Positions 1-13,086 of a stretch of 64,000 nt of DNA are shown piece after piece. A model generated the notes under the pieces. The model was not told the DNA's origin. It saw only the letters and a program-made list of their open reading frames with translations, and ran no database searches. A program made the position numbers and the translations under genes. The DNA comes from Pyropia yezoensis (lineage: Eukaryota; Rhodophyta; Bangiophyceae; Bangiales; Bangiaceae): contig CM020619.1 in assembly GCA_009829735.1 (NCBI GenBank), forward strand, positions 23,399,554-23,463,553. The letters run 5' to 3'. The stretch's first letter is position 1, and every line of letters starts with the position of its first letter.

Positions 1-660
1 GGACGGCCTGTGCACCTCGCCTTCTTCCTTGCCGTGCGGTCAGCCGAAGTGCACCTTTCCACTTGCTGCGTTGTCGGCTGCGCTTTGACTGCGTAGACCC
101 GTCCTCGCTGAGTGCGCTGCGCCTTCGATGGCTGGTCAGTCGCGGTTGTGTGGCTGTGTGCTACTTATCTTTCTTTTTGGAGCAGAGGGAGAGAGAGCGG
201 AAGCGCAAGTGCATGGATCTGTTCAGATACGTGCTTGGTGAAGGAGGTCGAACGCGAGGTCCACGTGCACGCGGCGGCCGCGTCTGGGTCCACCGGCGCC
301 GCCCCCTCCGTGGTCGCCGCGGTGCCACGGGACCGGGGGGACGGCGCCCACGAGGTTCGCCGCACCCGCCGGCGCAAACAACAAATACCTCGCGTTTCCA
401 CAAATCTATGTCACGTTGTCACGGCTTTATGGACGAGTCTTGTACATCTTTGCTGTTGCCTTTGCAATGTACTTTGCCAAATGGCAGCGAGCGAGCTTGT
501 GCAAGATGTTCGATTGAAAAGTATTTGTGCGAACAGATGAAGACAACTCATCGGCGCGCGTCCCCGTCCGGACGCGGCCGGCCGAGAAGCATACTCCCGG
601 GCCGCGCGCCCGCGTTCATGCCGCGCCGCTTCCCGTCGCGGCCGGCGCGCGTCGGCGGCC
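1..660. other. Upstream region of the Sen1-like helicase gene
   Basis: No gene is recognisable here. The first ~540 bases are of moderate GC and include a purine-rich GA stretch near 185-205. Composition turns extremely GC-rich from about 545. Open frames in this stretch run on into shadow frames of the helicase gene. It probably holds the promoter and 5' UTR of the gene starting at 661. Confidence 0.5.
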
Positions 661-3600
661 ATGGCAAGCGCCCTGCCAGCCGGCTCGGCTGCCGTCGCCT
701 CTGTCGCTGCCGCCGAAGCAGCTGCCACGCTGCAGCTGGCCATTGTCCGATGGCGGCCGCACACGCTGCTGCTGGCCTTGCCCAACACAGATGCCCGCGG
801 GGAGGGGGGAAGCCGTGGTGCCGGTGGTGGCGGGGGCGTCGGTGGTGGCGGCAGCAAGGCGGCCACGTCGACCGACCCCCCCCCCCCCGCCGAGCCGTCA
901 GTCCCCCCCTCCGTACCGGCCAGCGGCGCGGCGGCGAGCCCGACCGGTGCCGGTCCCGCCGCCGGCGCCGGCGTCGACGCGCGGGGCTTTGCCACCGACG
1001 GCACGCGCCTGGCGTTTGCGTCACACAAGGCGTACGCGGCGCACTTTGGGCCGCTCCTCCTCGGGGAGCTCCGCGCCGAGCTGGCCGCGGCGGCGGAAAA
1101 GTTTGCGCGCGCCCCCGCCCTCGTCGCGTCGCCCGCGCCACGCGCCCACGGCGGCGGCGGCGGCGGCGACGGCGGCCGGGGTGGCGGCCGGGGGGGGCGC
1201 AGGGGCGGTGGGGGTGGTGGAAGGGGAGGGGGCGGCGGTGCTTTCGATGACGACGCCGTCGGCACGGCTGTGCGGGTCCACGTGCTGTCTGCCCTGGCCG
1301 CCCCCGCCCCCGCCTGGGGTGTCGTTGCCCGCGTAGCGGCGCCCGGCGGCGGGGACCTCCGCCTCCACACTGGCGATGTTGTCGCCGTGTGGACGCTTCA
1401 CCTTCAGGATAGGGCGGGCGGTGACGGCGCCCCCATCCCGCGCCGGGCGCTCATGGCGGTGGTTCTCCGGGCAGAGGCGGGTCAGCCGGCCAAGCTGCGG
1501 CTACTCCACCGGCCGCGGCCAGGGGTGCCCGTCGCGGAAGCGGGGGTGGACACAGATCTACCCGCCACGGCGGGCGCCAACTCGGGTCGTGGTGGCGGCG
1601 GCGTAGGGGATGGCGCCGCCGATGCGGGCGGCGCCTTGTCGGCCGCCGACGAGGCGGTCGTCCGCCCGCGGGGCGGGGAGGAGGTGTGGGTGCTCCTCCG
1701 GTTGGGCGGCATTGTCACCGTACAGCGGGAGTACATGGCGGTGGCGCGTCTCCGTGGTGCGCCGCTGCTGCCAGCCCTCCTCCGCCCGCGGCCAGAGGGT
1801 GCCCCCGCCACGTCAGCCGACGCGTCCCACGCGCGGCGGTACGCCGTGCGGGTGGCGAAAGCGACGGGCCTCAACGCATCTCAGGGGGGGGCGGTGGCCG
1901 ATATAGCTGCTGCGGGGGGCCTTTCTGTCTTGCAGGGGCCACCCGGCACCGGCAAGACCCGGACGACGCTCGCGCTGCTCAACGTCCTTCACTCGGCGCG
2001 GTACCAGGTCTACTACGACTCGCTCCTCAAAGCATTAGAAACGCACAACCGAAAGCTCCGCGTAGAGGCCGACGCGGCGGAGGCCCGCCGCCGGGCGGCG
2101 GAGGCGGCGGCCAAGGCGGCGCGCGCGGAAGCGCTGACCGGGGCGGGGGTGTCCACCGCCGCGGGCGGGCGCAAGCGGTCAAGCTGGCACCCGGGCGGCG
2201 GGGGCGCCGGTGTCAAGGCCGAGGTGGCGGAGGGCACCCCTGCCTCAGCCACCTCTGACGGCCTGCCCGCTGTTGGCACGATGGCCACCGCGGCCTTTGA
2301 CAGCGGCGGGGAAGATGCCTATGGGTCGATTGCGTTGGCCGATGACGAGGATGACTCGGGGTACGACTCGGAAATGGCTCCGTGGCACCCCGCCCTCGAC
2401 GCGGTGGAGGACCCTGCCGGTGGCGCTTTGTCGGCCGGCGGGGCGCCAACGCCCGCGGCTGGCTGGCGCCACGCCACCGCCCGTCTGGATGCCGACATTG
2501 ACGTGACACCTGCCGACCAGCCACGTCGGCCGCGTCTGTTGGTGTGCGCGCCCTCGAACGCTGGCGTCGATGAGCTGCTATCACGGCTGGCCGCGACGGG
2601 CTTTGTCGATGGCCATGGCGACACGTACCGGCCCGAGCTAGCGCGCCTGGGCAGCAGCCCCAAAATGACGGCCACCGCCCGCCTCCTCACGGCCCGCGGG
2701 CAGGCCGAGGCGTTTGTGGAGCGGTTGTCGGCTCCTCCGCCTGGGCCAGGGGAGCGGACGCCGGGCTACAAGGAGCACGCTGCCGCGCGGGAAGCGTGGT
2801 GCGCGGCCTGGCAGGCCGCCTCGGAGGCTGTGGTCCGCGAAATCGACGGCCTCCAGCGCACCAAAGCCAACTTTACAAAGCTCATTGCACTTCACGAGCG
2901 GGTGGAGCGGCTGCAGCGCGAACGTCGGCGGTTTGATATTGTGACGGGGCAGGGCTCGCAAGGCACTAAGATCCGCGCGCTGGAGCGCACGTTTATCGAA
3001 GACGCGCAGCTGGTGTTCGCAACACTGTCGGGTGCGTCGTCATTGTTGCCATCCCCGCAAAGGCGACGGCGGCGGCCCCAACGGGTAAGCAGGCGGGGGG
3101 GTGCTGAAGGTGGCGGCGGCGCTTCGCTTGCGGATGACGACGAGGAGGGGGACTTTGGGGAGGAATCCCACAACGACGAGCGTGACCTGTTTGACCTGGT
3201 TGTGATTGACGAGGCGGCCCAAGCGACTGAGCCTGCCAGCGTCATCCCCCTCTGCTTGGGCGCCTCACGGTTAATTCTCGTTGGCGACCCCCAGCAGCTG
3301 CCGGCCACTGTCATCAGCGGCTCCATCCCACTGGGCCTTTCCCTCCTGGACCGGCTGGTGCGGTCTGGGGTTCCTGTCTCCCGGCTCGACACCCAGTACC
3401 GGATGCATCCGGCCATCTCGGCGTTCCCCTGCCGCCACTTTTACGGCGGCCGCCTCGGTGATGACCCAGAGCTAGCGGTTTCGCGGGACCGGCCATGGCA
3501 TCACGTGCCGGTTATTGCACCGCGTCTCGGGCCATACGTCTTCCTTGACGTGCGGGGGGGGGTGGAGCGCCGCGACGCTGACGCTTCGTCCGTCTTCAAC

Positions 3601-6600
3601 CCGGCAGAGGCGCAGCTGGCGGCGACGATATTTGTTCGCCTCCGGGAGCTCCACCCGAGGCACTCGCTCTTTCGCTCCCGCACCATGCCGGGTGGCGGCC
3701 ATGGGGGGGGGGGTGGTGGCGGCGGTGGCGCGGAAGGCCCCCATGGCGAGGAGGAGACCGTGGATGCCAGCGGCGGCTTTGGGGTGGTCACTCCGTACAA
3801 GAAGCAGCTCCACACCCTCCGGGCCGCGTTTAGCCGTGCCGGCGTGGCCACCCCCGTTGTAGAGATTGACACGGTGGACGGCTTTCAAGGGCGTGAGAAG
3901 GAGTTTGTCGTTTTTTCCTGCGTGCGCACCACCCGGAGGGGCGGTCGTGGGGGCGGCGGCGGCAGCATTGGGTTTGTCCGCGACATCCGTCGTATGAATG
4001 TCGGCCTCACCCGCGCGCGTGGGTCGCTGGTCGTCCTGGGCAACGCTGCTGCGCTAGCTGAGGGCTCTTGCGACTGGGCGGCACTCATCGACGATGCCCG
4101 CTCCCGCGGTCTGCTCCTGGCGGTGCACGGGTCGGTTGAGCGTGCGATCCCACCCGCGGAAGCAGTGCGTTTGGCGGTGGCGGCGGCCGCGCATGGTGGC
4201 GGGGGCTTCCCGCAGCTGTTGACAGGCGGGTCGCCAGGGATGCCTGGCCCGCCTGGCCCCGGGCCCGTCCAACCCGAGCTGGCCGAGGCGCTCACCCTGT
4301 TCCAGCAGCTGATGGAGCAGTCGCAGGTGCCGCAACAGCAGGGAGGTCCGCCCCCTGGTCCGGCATTTTCGCCGGGCATGGCACCTCCGGGGCCGCCCAT
4401 GCGAGCCCCCCCGGGGCCACTGGCAGGGCGGCCGCCGCCGTGGCAAGCCGCTGCGACGGCCGCTTCGCCTTCGACTACGTCCATGAGCGATCACGAGACG
4501 GTAGCGCTGCTGGAACAGCTGCTCGCCTTGCAGTTCCAGGAAGGCACGGGTGGCGGCGCACAGGCGTTGTTGGCCACCCTCGCCACGGCCATGGCCCCCA
4601 CCGCTCCCCCTGCAGCGCGGCCGGCGGTGCCGCCTGCCCCACAGTCCGCTGTGCACGCACCGCCGCCCGCGTCCGCTGGGCCAGGGCCAGGGGGTGACGA
4701 CGCCAAGCTTTCCTCCGTCGTCCAGCTGCTGCAGACGGTGGTGGCGGGGCTGCCGCCCGAGCAGCAGGCTGCCGCGCTGCGGCATCTGGGTGCTACCCCC
4801 CCGCCTCCGGCAGCCAACTCAGCGACAGTGGCGGCGGCAGCGGCGGTAGAGGCCGAGGCGGCGAGACAGCGGGCAGAGGCAGCGCGGCAGCGCGCCGAGC
4901 AAGACAAGGCGGAGGAATCTCGGCAGCGGGAGCTGCTTGCCCAGCAGCTGCTCGTGTTGCAGGCACAGCTGGAGCGCGAGCGAATGGTGGCAGGTGCACC
5001 GCGGCAACAGGGCAGGGACCTCCACCTCATTGCACAGCAGCCGCCGCTGAATCAGTCGCAGCAGCAGCGGCAGCAGCAGCAACCACAGCAGCAACCTCAG
5101 CAGCAACAACCGCTGCAGCCGCAGCAGTTGCCACAGCAGCAGGGGCTGCTGCAACAACAGCGGCAGCAGCAGCTGCCCCTCAACCAGCAAGCTCAAGTGC
5201 AGCCGCAGGTGCGTCCGGCACAGCAGCCACAGCCGCCTTCCCAAGCCAAGCAGTCGGCGTCGGCGTATGTGGCGGCCCCCCAGGCCGCTTCCCCATTAGG
5301 GGCACAACAACAGCCCGTTGCCTCGCAGGCGCCGCCAGTGTCAGGGCCGGCAGCTTCCCCCGCCGCGGCGGCGACCGTTGCGGTAACGTCTGCCTCAACG
5401 ACGACAGCGACGCCGGCAGCTTCTGCGCCCGCAGTGACGCCCGCGGCAGCGACTGCGGGGACACCCGCGGCGGCGCTCGCTGTGGGACTCGCGGCGACAC
5501 CCGTGGCGGCACCCTCGCCGGCATGCGCCGGGGCACCCACGGCGGCATCCGCGGGGGCACCCACGGCGGCACCCGCGGCGGCGCCCACAGGGGCGCCCAC
5601 GGCAGAGGCACCCACGGCGGCGCCCGCGGCAGAGGCGCCCACGGCGGCGCCCGTGGCAGAGGCGCCCACGGCGGCGCCCGCAGCAGGGGCCGCCGTGGCG
5701 CCCGTCGCGGCGGCGCCGCACGTCCAGGCGGCCATCCAGCAGATCTATGACGCCGCCACCGCCAATGGGGGCGACCTCGAGGCCGCCGTCGCGGCGGCCA
5801 TCTCGTCGGGGCAGATCCCGTCGGCGCTCCTCCACGAAGTCATTGCCGCGCTGTCGGCATTTCAGTCGGCGGCGGGGGAAGGGGGAGGCGCCGACGCCGC
5901 GCCACCGGCAGCGGCACGGGCACCTGCACCGGCGTCTGCACCGGCTCCGGCGGCACCGGCTGCGGTATCGGCGGCGGCGACCACCGTCCCGCGCGCCGCG
6001 GCTGCCCAAGGTGCGTCTCTGTCCGCTGGGGGGGCCGCGTCGGCGGCGCCGCCAGCAGCGGGGCCCCCAGCGGCGGCGCCGGTTTCCGTTACCCCGCCGG
6101 CTCCGACACCCGTGGGGAGCGGGGGCGACGCCAGCGTCCACGCCGCCTACGGCGGCGGCGGTGCCGGTGCCGGTGCCGGTGCGGGTGCCGGCCGTGGCAG
6201 GGGCCGTGGCCGTGGCCGCGGCGGCGGCGGTGCCCCGCCCCAAGGCGGGCGTGGCGTCCCGCCCACGGGTGGGCGCCCCCCCCCCACGTCGCGGCGGGAG
6301 CCCCCCACCTCCCACCCCGACGCGCACACGTCTGGGTGGCTGGCCGCCCTCTCCACCCGCGCCGTCCCGCTGCGGCGGGAGGACTCCCTGGCCGAGGCAG
6401 CCGCAGCCGAGCGGGCGGCCGCGGCGGAGCGGGAGCGGTCCGCGGCCGTGGCCGCCGAGCGGGAGCGCACCGCCGCGGTTGCAGCCGCTGCTGCCGCCGC
6501 CGCGCGGCCGCCCGCATTTGTCATTGACCGCCAGCCTGACGCGGGGGTGGTCGTGACACCGTCGCCGTCGCCACCCCTGCCGTCGCCGTCGCCACCCCTG

Positions 6601-8508
6601 CCGCCGCCGCCCCCGCTGCGGGCGGCGCCTGCCGCCAGCAACGGGGGCGGCGGCGAAGGCGACGGCGACGGCGACGGCGACGGCGGAAAGCAGCGGACGG
6701 CGGCCCCCGCGAGGCAGGTCGTCGCGGGGGAAGCTGGTGGCGCTCCCCGCGCCGCGGTGCTGCCCCCGCGCGACGCCGGCGGCGGCTCCTTACGGGAGCA
6801 CCCGCCGGCACCGCCGAAGGTGGCGGGGCAACCTCCGTCCGCCACCGCCTCGGTAGCGCCCAGGGCATCGCCGGCGGCCGCGGCAGCCGCGGCGGCCGCG
6901 GCGCCGTCAGCGGCAGCCAGCACCGCATGCGTTGCCGGTTCACCCGCCGACGCAGCAGCCGCGGTGGCGCCGTCGGCGGCAGGCAGCCCCTCAGGCGCCG
7001 CCGGTCCACCCGCCGACGCGGCCGCCGCAGCGACCGCGCCCGCAACAGGGGTTGCAGTGGCGGCAGCTCGGGGGGCTGCGGCTGCGCCCGCTACTGTCAG
7101 GGCAGCGGCCGCGCCGGCGACGGGGGCGGCGGCCGCGGCCAGGGCGTCGACGGCCGCCGTGTCGGCGGCCGACGCGGCCGCCGCGCCGGCACCCCCCGCG
7201 GCCGCCGAGTCAGCCCTCTCTTTGGCAGCGTCGCCAGCGGCAGGCCCGGTGGGTGTGGCGGCAGCGGCCCCCGCGGCTGCTCCTGCGGCACACCCGGCGG
7301 GGCCGCGCGCCGCAGCGGCGGCGGGGGGTGCGCCCGCCGGCGGTGCCGCGGGTGCACCGGCTGCGGTGGAGGCAGCCACCAGGGCCAGCGCCGCGGCGGC
7401 GCCCGCCGTCAGCGCGCCCGCGGGCGCGGCGGACGCAGCCGACCGCGGCCCGCTGCTGTCGGCGGCGGAGCGGAGCGGCAAGCCGCCGCCGCCGGCCGCC
7501 CGTGGTGTCCCCTCCTACGCGCGGCTGATTGTGCGGGCGCCCGACCCGCACACGCCCGCCGCGGTGGGGGAGGCCGACCCCGTGGCGGCGCCGGCGTCGG
7601 CGCCGTCGCCGGCGCCGCCGTCGCCATCGCCACCGCCACCGCCACCGCTGGCCGCGGCGGGTGGCGTGAGCCGCAGCCCGGTCCGGCAACCGTCGCGGGA
7701 GCGCGACGGGCGGCGACGTGGTGGCGGCCGCGTCGGCGGCGGCAGTGGCGGCCGCCGTGATGGCGGTGGTGGTGGCAGCGGCGGTGGGGGCTCGCCGTCG
7801 GTGGCCGCCGTACGTCATCCCCACTGGGGTGACGGGGGCGGTGGCCCACCGCCGCCGCTGCCGCCAGGGGGTCCGCGGGGCGCCTTTCCCCCCTACCCCC
7901 CAGGCGGCGGCGGCAGCGGGACAGGCGTTGCGCCTTTTGCCCCCCCCCGCGTGGGGGCTGACGTGCAACCGCGCTTCCCCCCGCACAGCGGCTACGGCCC
8001 CCCTCCACCATTTGGCCCGCCGGTGGGCGCGTATGGGGGCGGCGGCTTTCCGCCCCCGCCTGCGAGTGCCGCGCCCTACTACCCACCCGACGGGGAGCGG
8101 CGGCCCGGCTACCCGCCACCCCTCGCTGACGCGCCGCGGTACGGCGCTCTCGTGGCGGGGGGGGGCGGGGGGGGGGAGCTCCCCGGGGGGGGGGTCTACG
8201 GCCCCGGCCCCGGCCCCGGCCCCGGCAGGGGAGACCCGCGGGGCGGCGGCGCGTATGGCCAGCCGCTGCCCCCCCCGGGTGGGGGGGGCGAGCCACCCCC
8301 GCGGGGGGGAGGGATGGCCGCCTATGTCCCGCCCGTCGGGGGGGCGCCGCCGCCCGCGTATGCGCCGTACCGCGTCGACGGCGAGCCGCCGCCCGCCGCG
8401 GCCTACGCGCCGCCCGCTGCGTACGGGCCGCCGCTCGGGCCGCCGCAACCCTATGACCCATACGGGCCGCCACCCCCGCGTGGGGGCGTCCTTCCCCACC
8501 TCGGTGGT

Positions 8509-8542
<34 letters not shown>

Positions 8543-9415
8543 GCGGGGGTGGCGACGACGCGTATGGCAATGGCGGCTACCCGCCGCCGCCCCGGTCGCC
8601 CGACCGCCACGGGCAGCCGCTGCCGCCGCTAGGCGGCCACGCGTGGCCGCCCTACCGGGACGGGCTCCGCGGCGACGGCGTCGGCGGCGGTGGTGGTGGC
8701 GGTGGTGGTGGTGGCGGCGTCGGGCCGTACGCGCCGCCCCACGTTGGGGGGGATGGGGGGCTTGTGGGAGACGCGTGGCGGGGAGGCGGCGGCGGCGGCG
8801 GCGGCCACCCCGGCGCGCCCTATGGGCCGTATGGCGCGCCGGTGGGCGTGTATGGTGGCGGGGGCCCCGGCGGTGACAGTGGCGGCGGCGGCGGCGTCGG
8901 CGGCGGCTATGGGCCGCTCGAGCCGCCCCACCACCCGTTGGCCTACCACCCCCATCCGCAGGCGGGTGGCGGGTACGGGCCCGTGGCGGGGGCGTATGGT
9001 GGGGGCGGCGTGCCGCTGCATGCCGGCGGGTACGACGCTGCCGCCGCGTACAGCGACGGCGGCTTCTATGGCGTGGGCGGTGGGGGGCGGCCCGACGAGT
9101 ACCCCCTGCCGCCGGCCGGCGGGGGGGGCGACGCGCCGTTTGTGGCCGCCGAGGCAGACCGCGGCGGCCGCCGGGGCGGCCGCCCGCCCCCGCGCGGTGG
9201 CGGTGGCGGTGGCGGTGGCGGTGGCGGTGGCGGCGGGCGCGCCCGCGGCGGGCGTGGCCGCGGGGGGGGCGGCGGCCGTGGCGGCCGCGGCGGCACTGGC
9301 GGGGGGGGTGGCAGCGACGGGAGCGGTGGTGGCGGCAGCGGCGGCGGCGCGGTGGGGGGGGGGGGACCGGCTGGGGGAGGAGGGGGGGAGGGGGGGGTGC
9401 CGCCGCCGCCGGTGG

Positions 9416-9451
<36 letters not shown>

Positions 9452-9600
9452 GCGTCCCCGCAGCCGGGGCGGGCGGGGCGGCGGCGCCGACGGGGGGCCG
9501 CCGCCCAAGCGGCAGCGGCAGGGCCAGTAGCGGGGGGCGCTCCTGCCGGCGCGCGCGCGCCCGCGCGCGCGCACGGTGCATTGACACTCTGGCGAGGTAG
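661..9600 (+). CDS. Sen1/Upf1-family SF1 RNA/DNA helicase with giant low-complexity tail
   Basis: This is a superfamily 1B helicase of the Upf1/Sen1/IGHMBP2 group, a family that unwinds RNA or RNA:DNA hybrids with ATP. Helicase motifs appear in order: LNASQ Q-motif (~404), Walker A GPPGTGKT (426-433), motif Ia APSNAGVDEL (~628), motif II DEAA (850-853), motif III GDPQQLPA (~878), QYRMHP (912-917), VDGFQGREKE (~1072) and VGLTRAR (1114-1120). Residues ~445-620, between motifs I and Ia, hold a charged and low-complexity insert. After ~1165 about 1,800 residues have no recognisable fold: a Gln-rich stretch (~1460-1535), a long Ala-rich part, RG/RGG clusters (~1842-1860 and ~2839-2880) and a Gly/Pro/Tyr-rich end. 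The ATG at 661 has a good context (gccATGG) and lies ~425 codons before Walker A. The helicase core is certain; the tail is one uninterrupted frame, but its true 3' end could differ if an intron is hidden. A Sen1/senataxin-like role is inferred from the motifs. Confidence 0.88.
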
Positions 9601-11099
9601 GTGTGGGGGTAGGTGTGGGGGGGGGGGACAGGAGGGGTGGGGTCGGGGGAGAAGCAGGAGTGGCGGGGGGGGGGGGGGGGGGGTAATGGGGGGCGCCGCT
9701 TGCCCCCTGCACCCCCTTCCTGCCCACCGGCGTGCGCGCGACGCAGAGGGCCCCCCGCCCGCCTCGGCGGCACGGTGTCAAGCCCCTCGAGGGGGGGGGG
9801 GTGGGCGACCGGCGGCTGGCCGGCAGCCGACGGTGGCGGCGGTTGGGCGAGGGGGGATGGTGGCTGCCACGACCGTCTGCCCGGGCGCCCCCGCCCCCGT
9901 CGGCGCCGCACCCCGCTGCGCTCCCCACCTCTGTGCGACCGGCGGGGCCGCTGGTGCCGCCGCGGCTGCCGGCGGCGGCCGGCGGCGGATGCCGGGCGGG
10001 GGTTTGGGGACAGCGGCGGCTCTGGGCAGCGGCCGCGCTCCCCCCCCCACGGTGCGACGCCACGCTGCGCCGCGCCCGCCCTGTGGGCGGTGCCTGTGCA
10101 AGCCGCGACAGCGGCGGCGGCGGCGGCGGCGACAGTGGCGGCGGCGGCGGCGACGGCGACAGTGGCGGCGGCGGGCGCCGGGTGGTCGGCCGCCCCGTCC
10201 CCCCCCCCCCCCCACCCCCCCCCCCCCCCGGGGCCCCCCCCCTTTTTTTTGCGCCTGCCGCGGGGCCCCGGGGGGGCCCCGCTCTGCCCGCTCTGGGGGG
10301 GGGGGGGGGGCGGCGCGGCGGAGGAGGACGAGGCGGACGAGGCGGGGGAGGGGGACGACACCCATGACGCTGCCGCCGCCGCCCCGGCCGCGCGTCCGCC
10401 AGCAGGGGGGGCGCGCCCCCCGGCGGCCGCGCCGCCGCCCGCGCGCCGCCGCTGCCGCCGCCGCCGCCGCCCCGCGGGGGCAGCCGGGGAGCCCGCGCGC
10501 GCCCGCCAAAGCTGCATCACTGCGAGCGAACGTTAGTGTCCAGTGAGCAGGAGGGGGGGAGGGGGGGGGGGGGGAGGGGCGGGAGGGATGTGGCCAGAGG
10601 GGGACGGGGGTAGCCCACCGGCATCCACCCCCCCCCCCCCGCCCACCCGCCCACCCCCAACCCCCCCTTCCCCGCCTCGCTTCCCCCTCGGCGCCCCCGC
10701 TCGGCTTTTTTTTCCCCCCCCTCACCCCCGCGGCACCCGCGCGCCCCGCGCGCCCCCCCGTCCCCACCCCCCCGCGCTCGCCCGCCCACCCCCAGCGGGT
10801 GGCACCGTCAGCGCGGCGACGCCCGCCGCCGGCCGCCCGCCCGCCGCCCCGCCCGCCCCGGCAGGCGCCCGGCGGGCGGCACACCGCGTCCCCGTCGCGG
10901 CAGCGGGCGGGCGGGCGGGCGGGCGACCGCCGCTGTGCGCGGCCGCGCGGCCGCGCGCGGGTCACCCCCCGTGCGGCCGGCCGTGCAGACAACAGCGGCC
11001 GGCCGTCCGCGGGCGTCCCCCCCCCCCCAGCGTCCCCACCCCCCCCTCCCTCCCGCTCCCCTCCCCCCCGTTCCCCCTCACCCCCCCCCACCCCCCCTC

Positions 11100-11346
11100 T
11101 CAGCGGTGCCAGTCCACAAACGCAGCCTCCTGGGGGGCGGCGCCAAAGACGTACGCCTCCCCCCCATCCCCAGCCACCCCGCCCGCGGCGGCGGCGGCGG
11201 CGGCGGCCGCCGCTGCAGCGGCCGCCGTCCCCCCCCCCCCGCCGTCCCCCAGCCGCGGCGACCCGTCGCCCCCACCCATCAGCAGCAGCACCACCCCACC
11301 GCCACCACCGCCACCACCAACCCCATCACCGCCCACTGCCGACGGC

Positions 11347-11385
<39 letters not shown>

Positions 11386-11970
11386 ACCGGTCGCGGCGGC
11401 CGCCCGGCGGGCGGCACAGGGCGGCGGCGGCGGCCCAGCCGGGGCGCCCCCCGCCACTGCCGCCGCCGCCGCCGCCCCACAGCGACGCCCCGCCCAGCCG
11501 CCGCCGCACGCGGCAGAGGCGCCGGAACAGCGCCTCGACCGCCGCCGCACCGCCACCGCCGCCGTCGCCGCCGCCGCGGCGTCGGCCGCCTCCCCCACAC
11601 GTTGCGGGGGGCGGCGGCAGCGGCAGCGTCGGCGGGGCGTGGCGCCACGGCGCCGCCGCCCGCGCCGGCCGCCCCCGGCTCCGTGGCCGCGGCGGGCGGC
11701 CGCCCCCCCCACCAGTGGCGGCGGCGGCGGCGGCGGCGGCAGGCGGGGGGAAGGCCCGGGAGAAGGCGGGGGCGGGGGGCGCCCAGACGGGCGCGCCGCG
11801 GCCGCGGGCGCCGCCGACGGCGCCAATGCCGTCGGCGGCGCCCGCCTGCGTGACCGCCGTGCCGACGGCGGCGGCCGCCGCCGCCGCTTCCCGCGGGCGG
11901 CCGCGACGAAAGTGGATGGCTGGCGGGGGGTGACGGCGGCACCCCCGCCGGGGAGCGGGGTGGTGGCCAT
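11100..11970 (-). CDS. Possible minus-strand low-complexity gene (unrecognised)
   Basis: A minus-strand frame ends with a non-repetitive, natural-looking tail (AYVFGAAPQEAAFVDWHR, then TGA at 11102-11100) after a poly-Ala tract. Upstream, an ATG at 11970 follows a T-rich leader that looks like a 5' UTR, and a different frame carries VEALFRRLCRVRRRLGG. These pieces lie in different frames, so a gene would need introns or homopolymer-length errors in the assembly. No domain is recognised. The coordinates mark a candidate only. Confidence 0.2.
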
Positions 11971-12393
11971 GGGGTGGGGAAGGCTGGCGGAAAAAAAAAA
12001 AGAAAAAAAGGGAAACGGAGACAGCGCGGCAGGGACAGGGTGTGTGCTCGTGGGGGTTGGAGGTGTGGGTAGATGGGGAGGGCGCGGGGGGCGAGGAGGG
12101 CGGGGGGGGGGCAGGGGGGTGGGTGGGGGGTGGGTGACCACCGCGGCAGGGAACAGGACCGACAAGAGGGGGTGGGCCGGGCAGAGGGGGCGCCGCCGGC
12201 TGCCGGCGGTGGCTGCCGGGGAGCGGCGACGGCGGCGCGCGGGGGGGGGGCGCGGTCAAGTACCGGGCGGGGCTCCCTCCCCCGCGCGCGCCGCGGGCGC
12301 GCGGCGCAGGGGGCGGGGCGCGGGGGCGGGGGGGGCGGCGGCCGGCCGGCCGGCCGCGACCCCCCCGGGCGGGTCGCGCGGCCACGGCCGGCG

Positions 12394-12893
12394 NNNNNNN
12401 NNNNNNNNNNNNNNNNNNNNNNNNNNNNNNNNNNNNNNNNNNNNNNNNNNNNNNNNNNNNNNNNNNNNNNNNNNNNNNNNNNNNNNNNNNNNNNNNNNNN
12501 NNNNNNNNNNNNNNNNNNNNNNNNNNNNNNNNNNNNNNNNNNNNNNNNNNNNNNNNNNNNNNNNNNNNNNNNNNNNNNNNNNNNNNNNNNNNNNNNNNNN
12601 NNNNNNNNNNNNNNNNNNNNNNNNNNNNNNNNNNNNNNNNNNNNNNNNNNNNNNNNNNNNNNNNNNNNNNNNNNNNNNNNNNNNNNNNNNNNNNNNNNNN
12701 NNNNNNNNNNNNNNNNNNNNNNNNNNNNNNNNNNNNNNNNNNNNNNNNNNNNNNNNNNNNNNNNNNNNNNNNNNNNNNNNNNNNNNNNNNNNNNNNNNNN
12801 NNNNNNNNNNNNNNNNNNNNNNNNNNNNNNNNNNNNNNNNNNNNNNNNNNNNNNNNNNNNNNNNNNNNNNNNNNNNNNNNNNNNNNNNNNNNN
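12394..12893. other. Assembly gap of 500 N
   Basis: Exactly 500 undefined bases, a round scaffolding value rather than a measured size. The 33 bases immediately left (12361-12393) are identical to the 33 bases immediately right (12894-12926). This suggests that the two contigs overlap and nothing is missing. Confidence 0.95.
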
Positions 12894-13052
12894 CCCCCCG
12901 GGCGGGTCGCGCGGCCACGGCCGGCGGCTCGCCCGCCGCCGCCGCCGCCGCCGGCCGCCGCCGCCGCCGCCGCCCCGCCCGCCGCCGCCGTCACCGCCGC
13001 CGCCGCGGGCGGCCGCCCGCAACCGGGCGGGCGCCACGGCCCCCGCCGTCTG

Positions 13053-13086
<34 letters not shown>

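Noticed and set aside
7409-10063. 884-codon minus-strand frame opposite the helicase tail
   Set aside because: Arg/Pro/His-rich shadow of GGC/GCC repeats. The plus-strand frame is continuous with a conserved helicase, and the minus frame has no domain.
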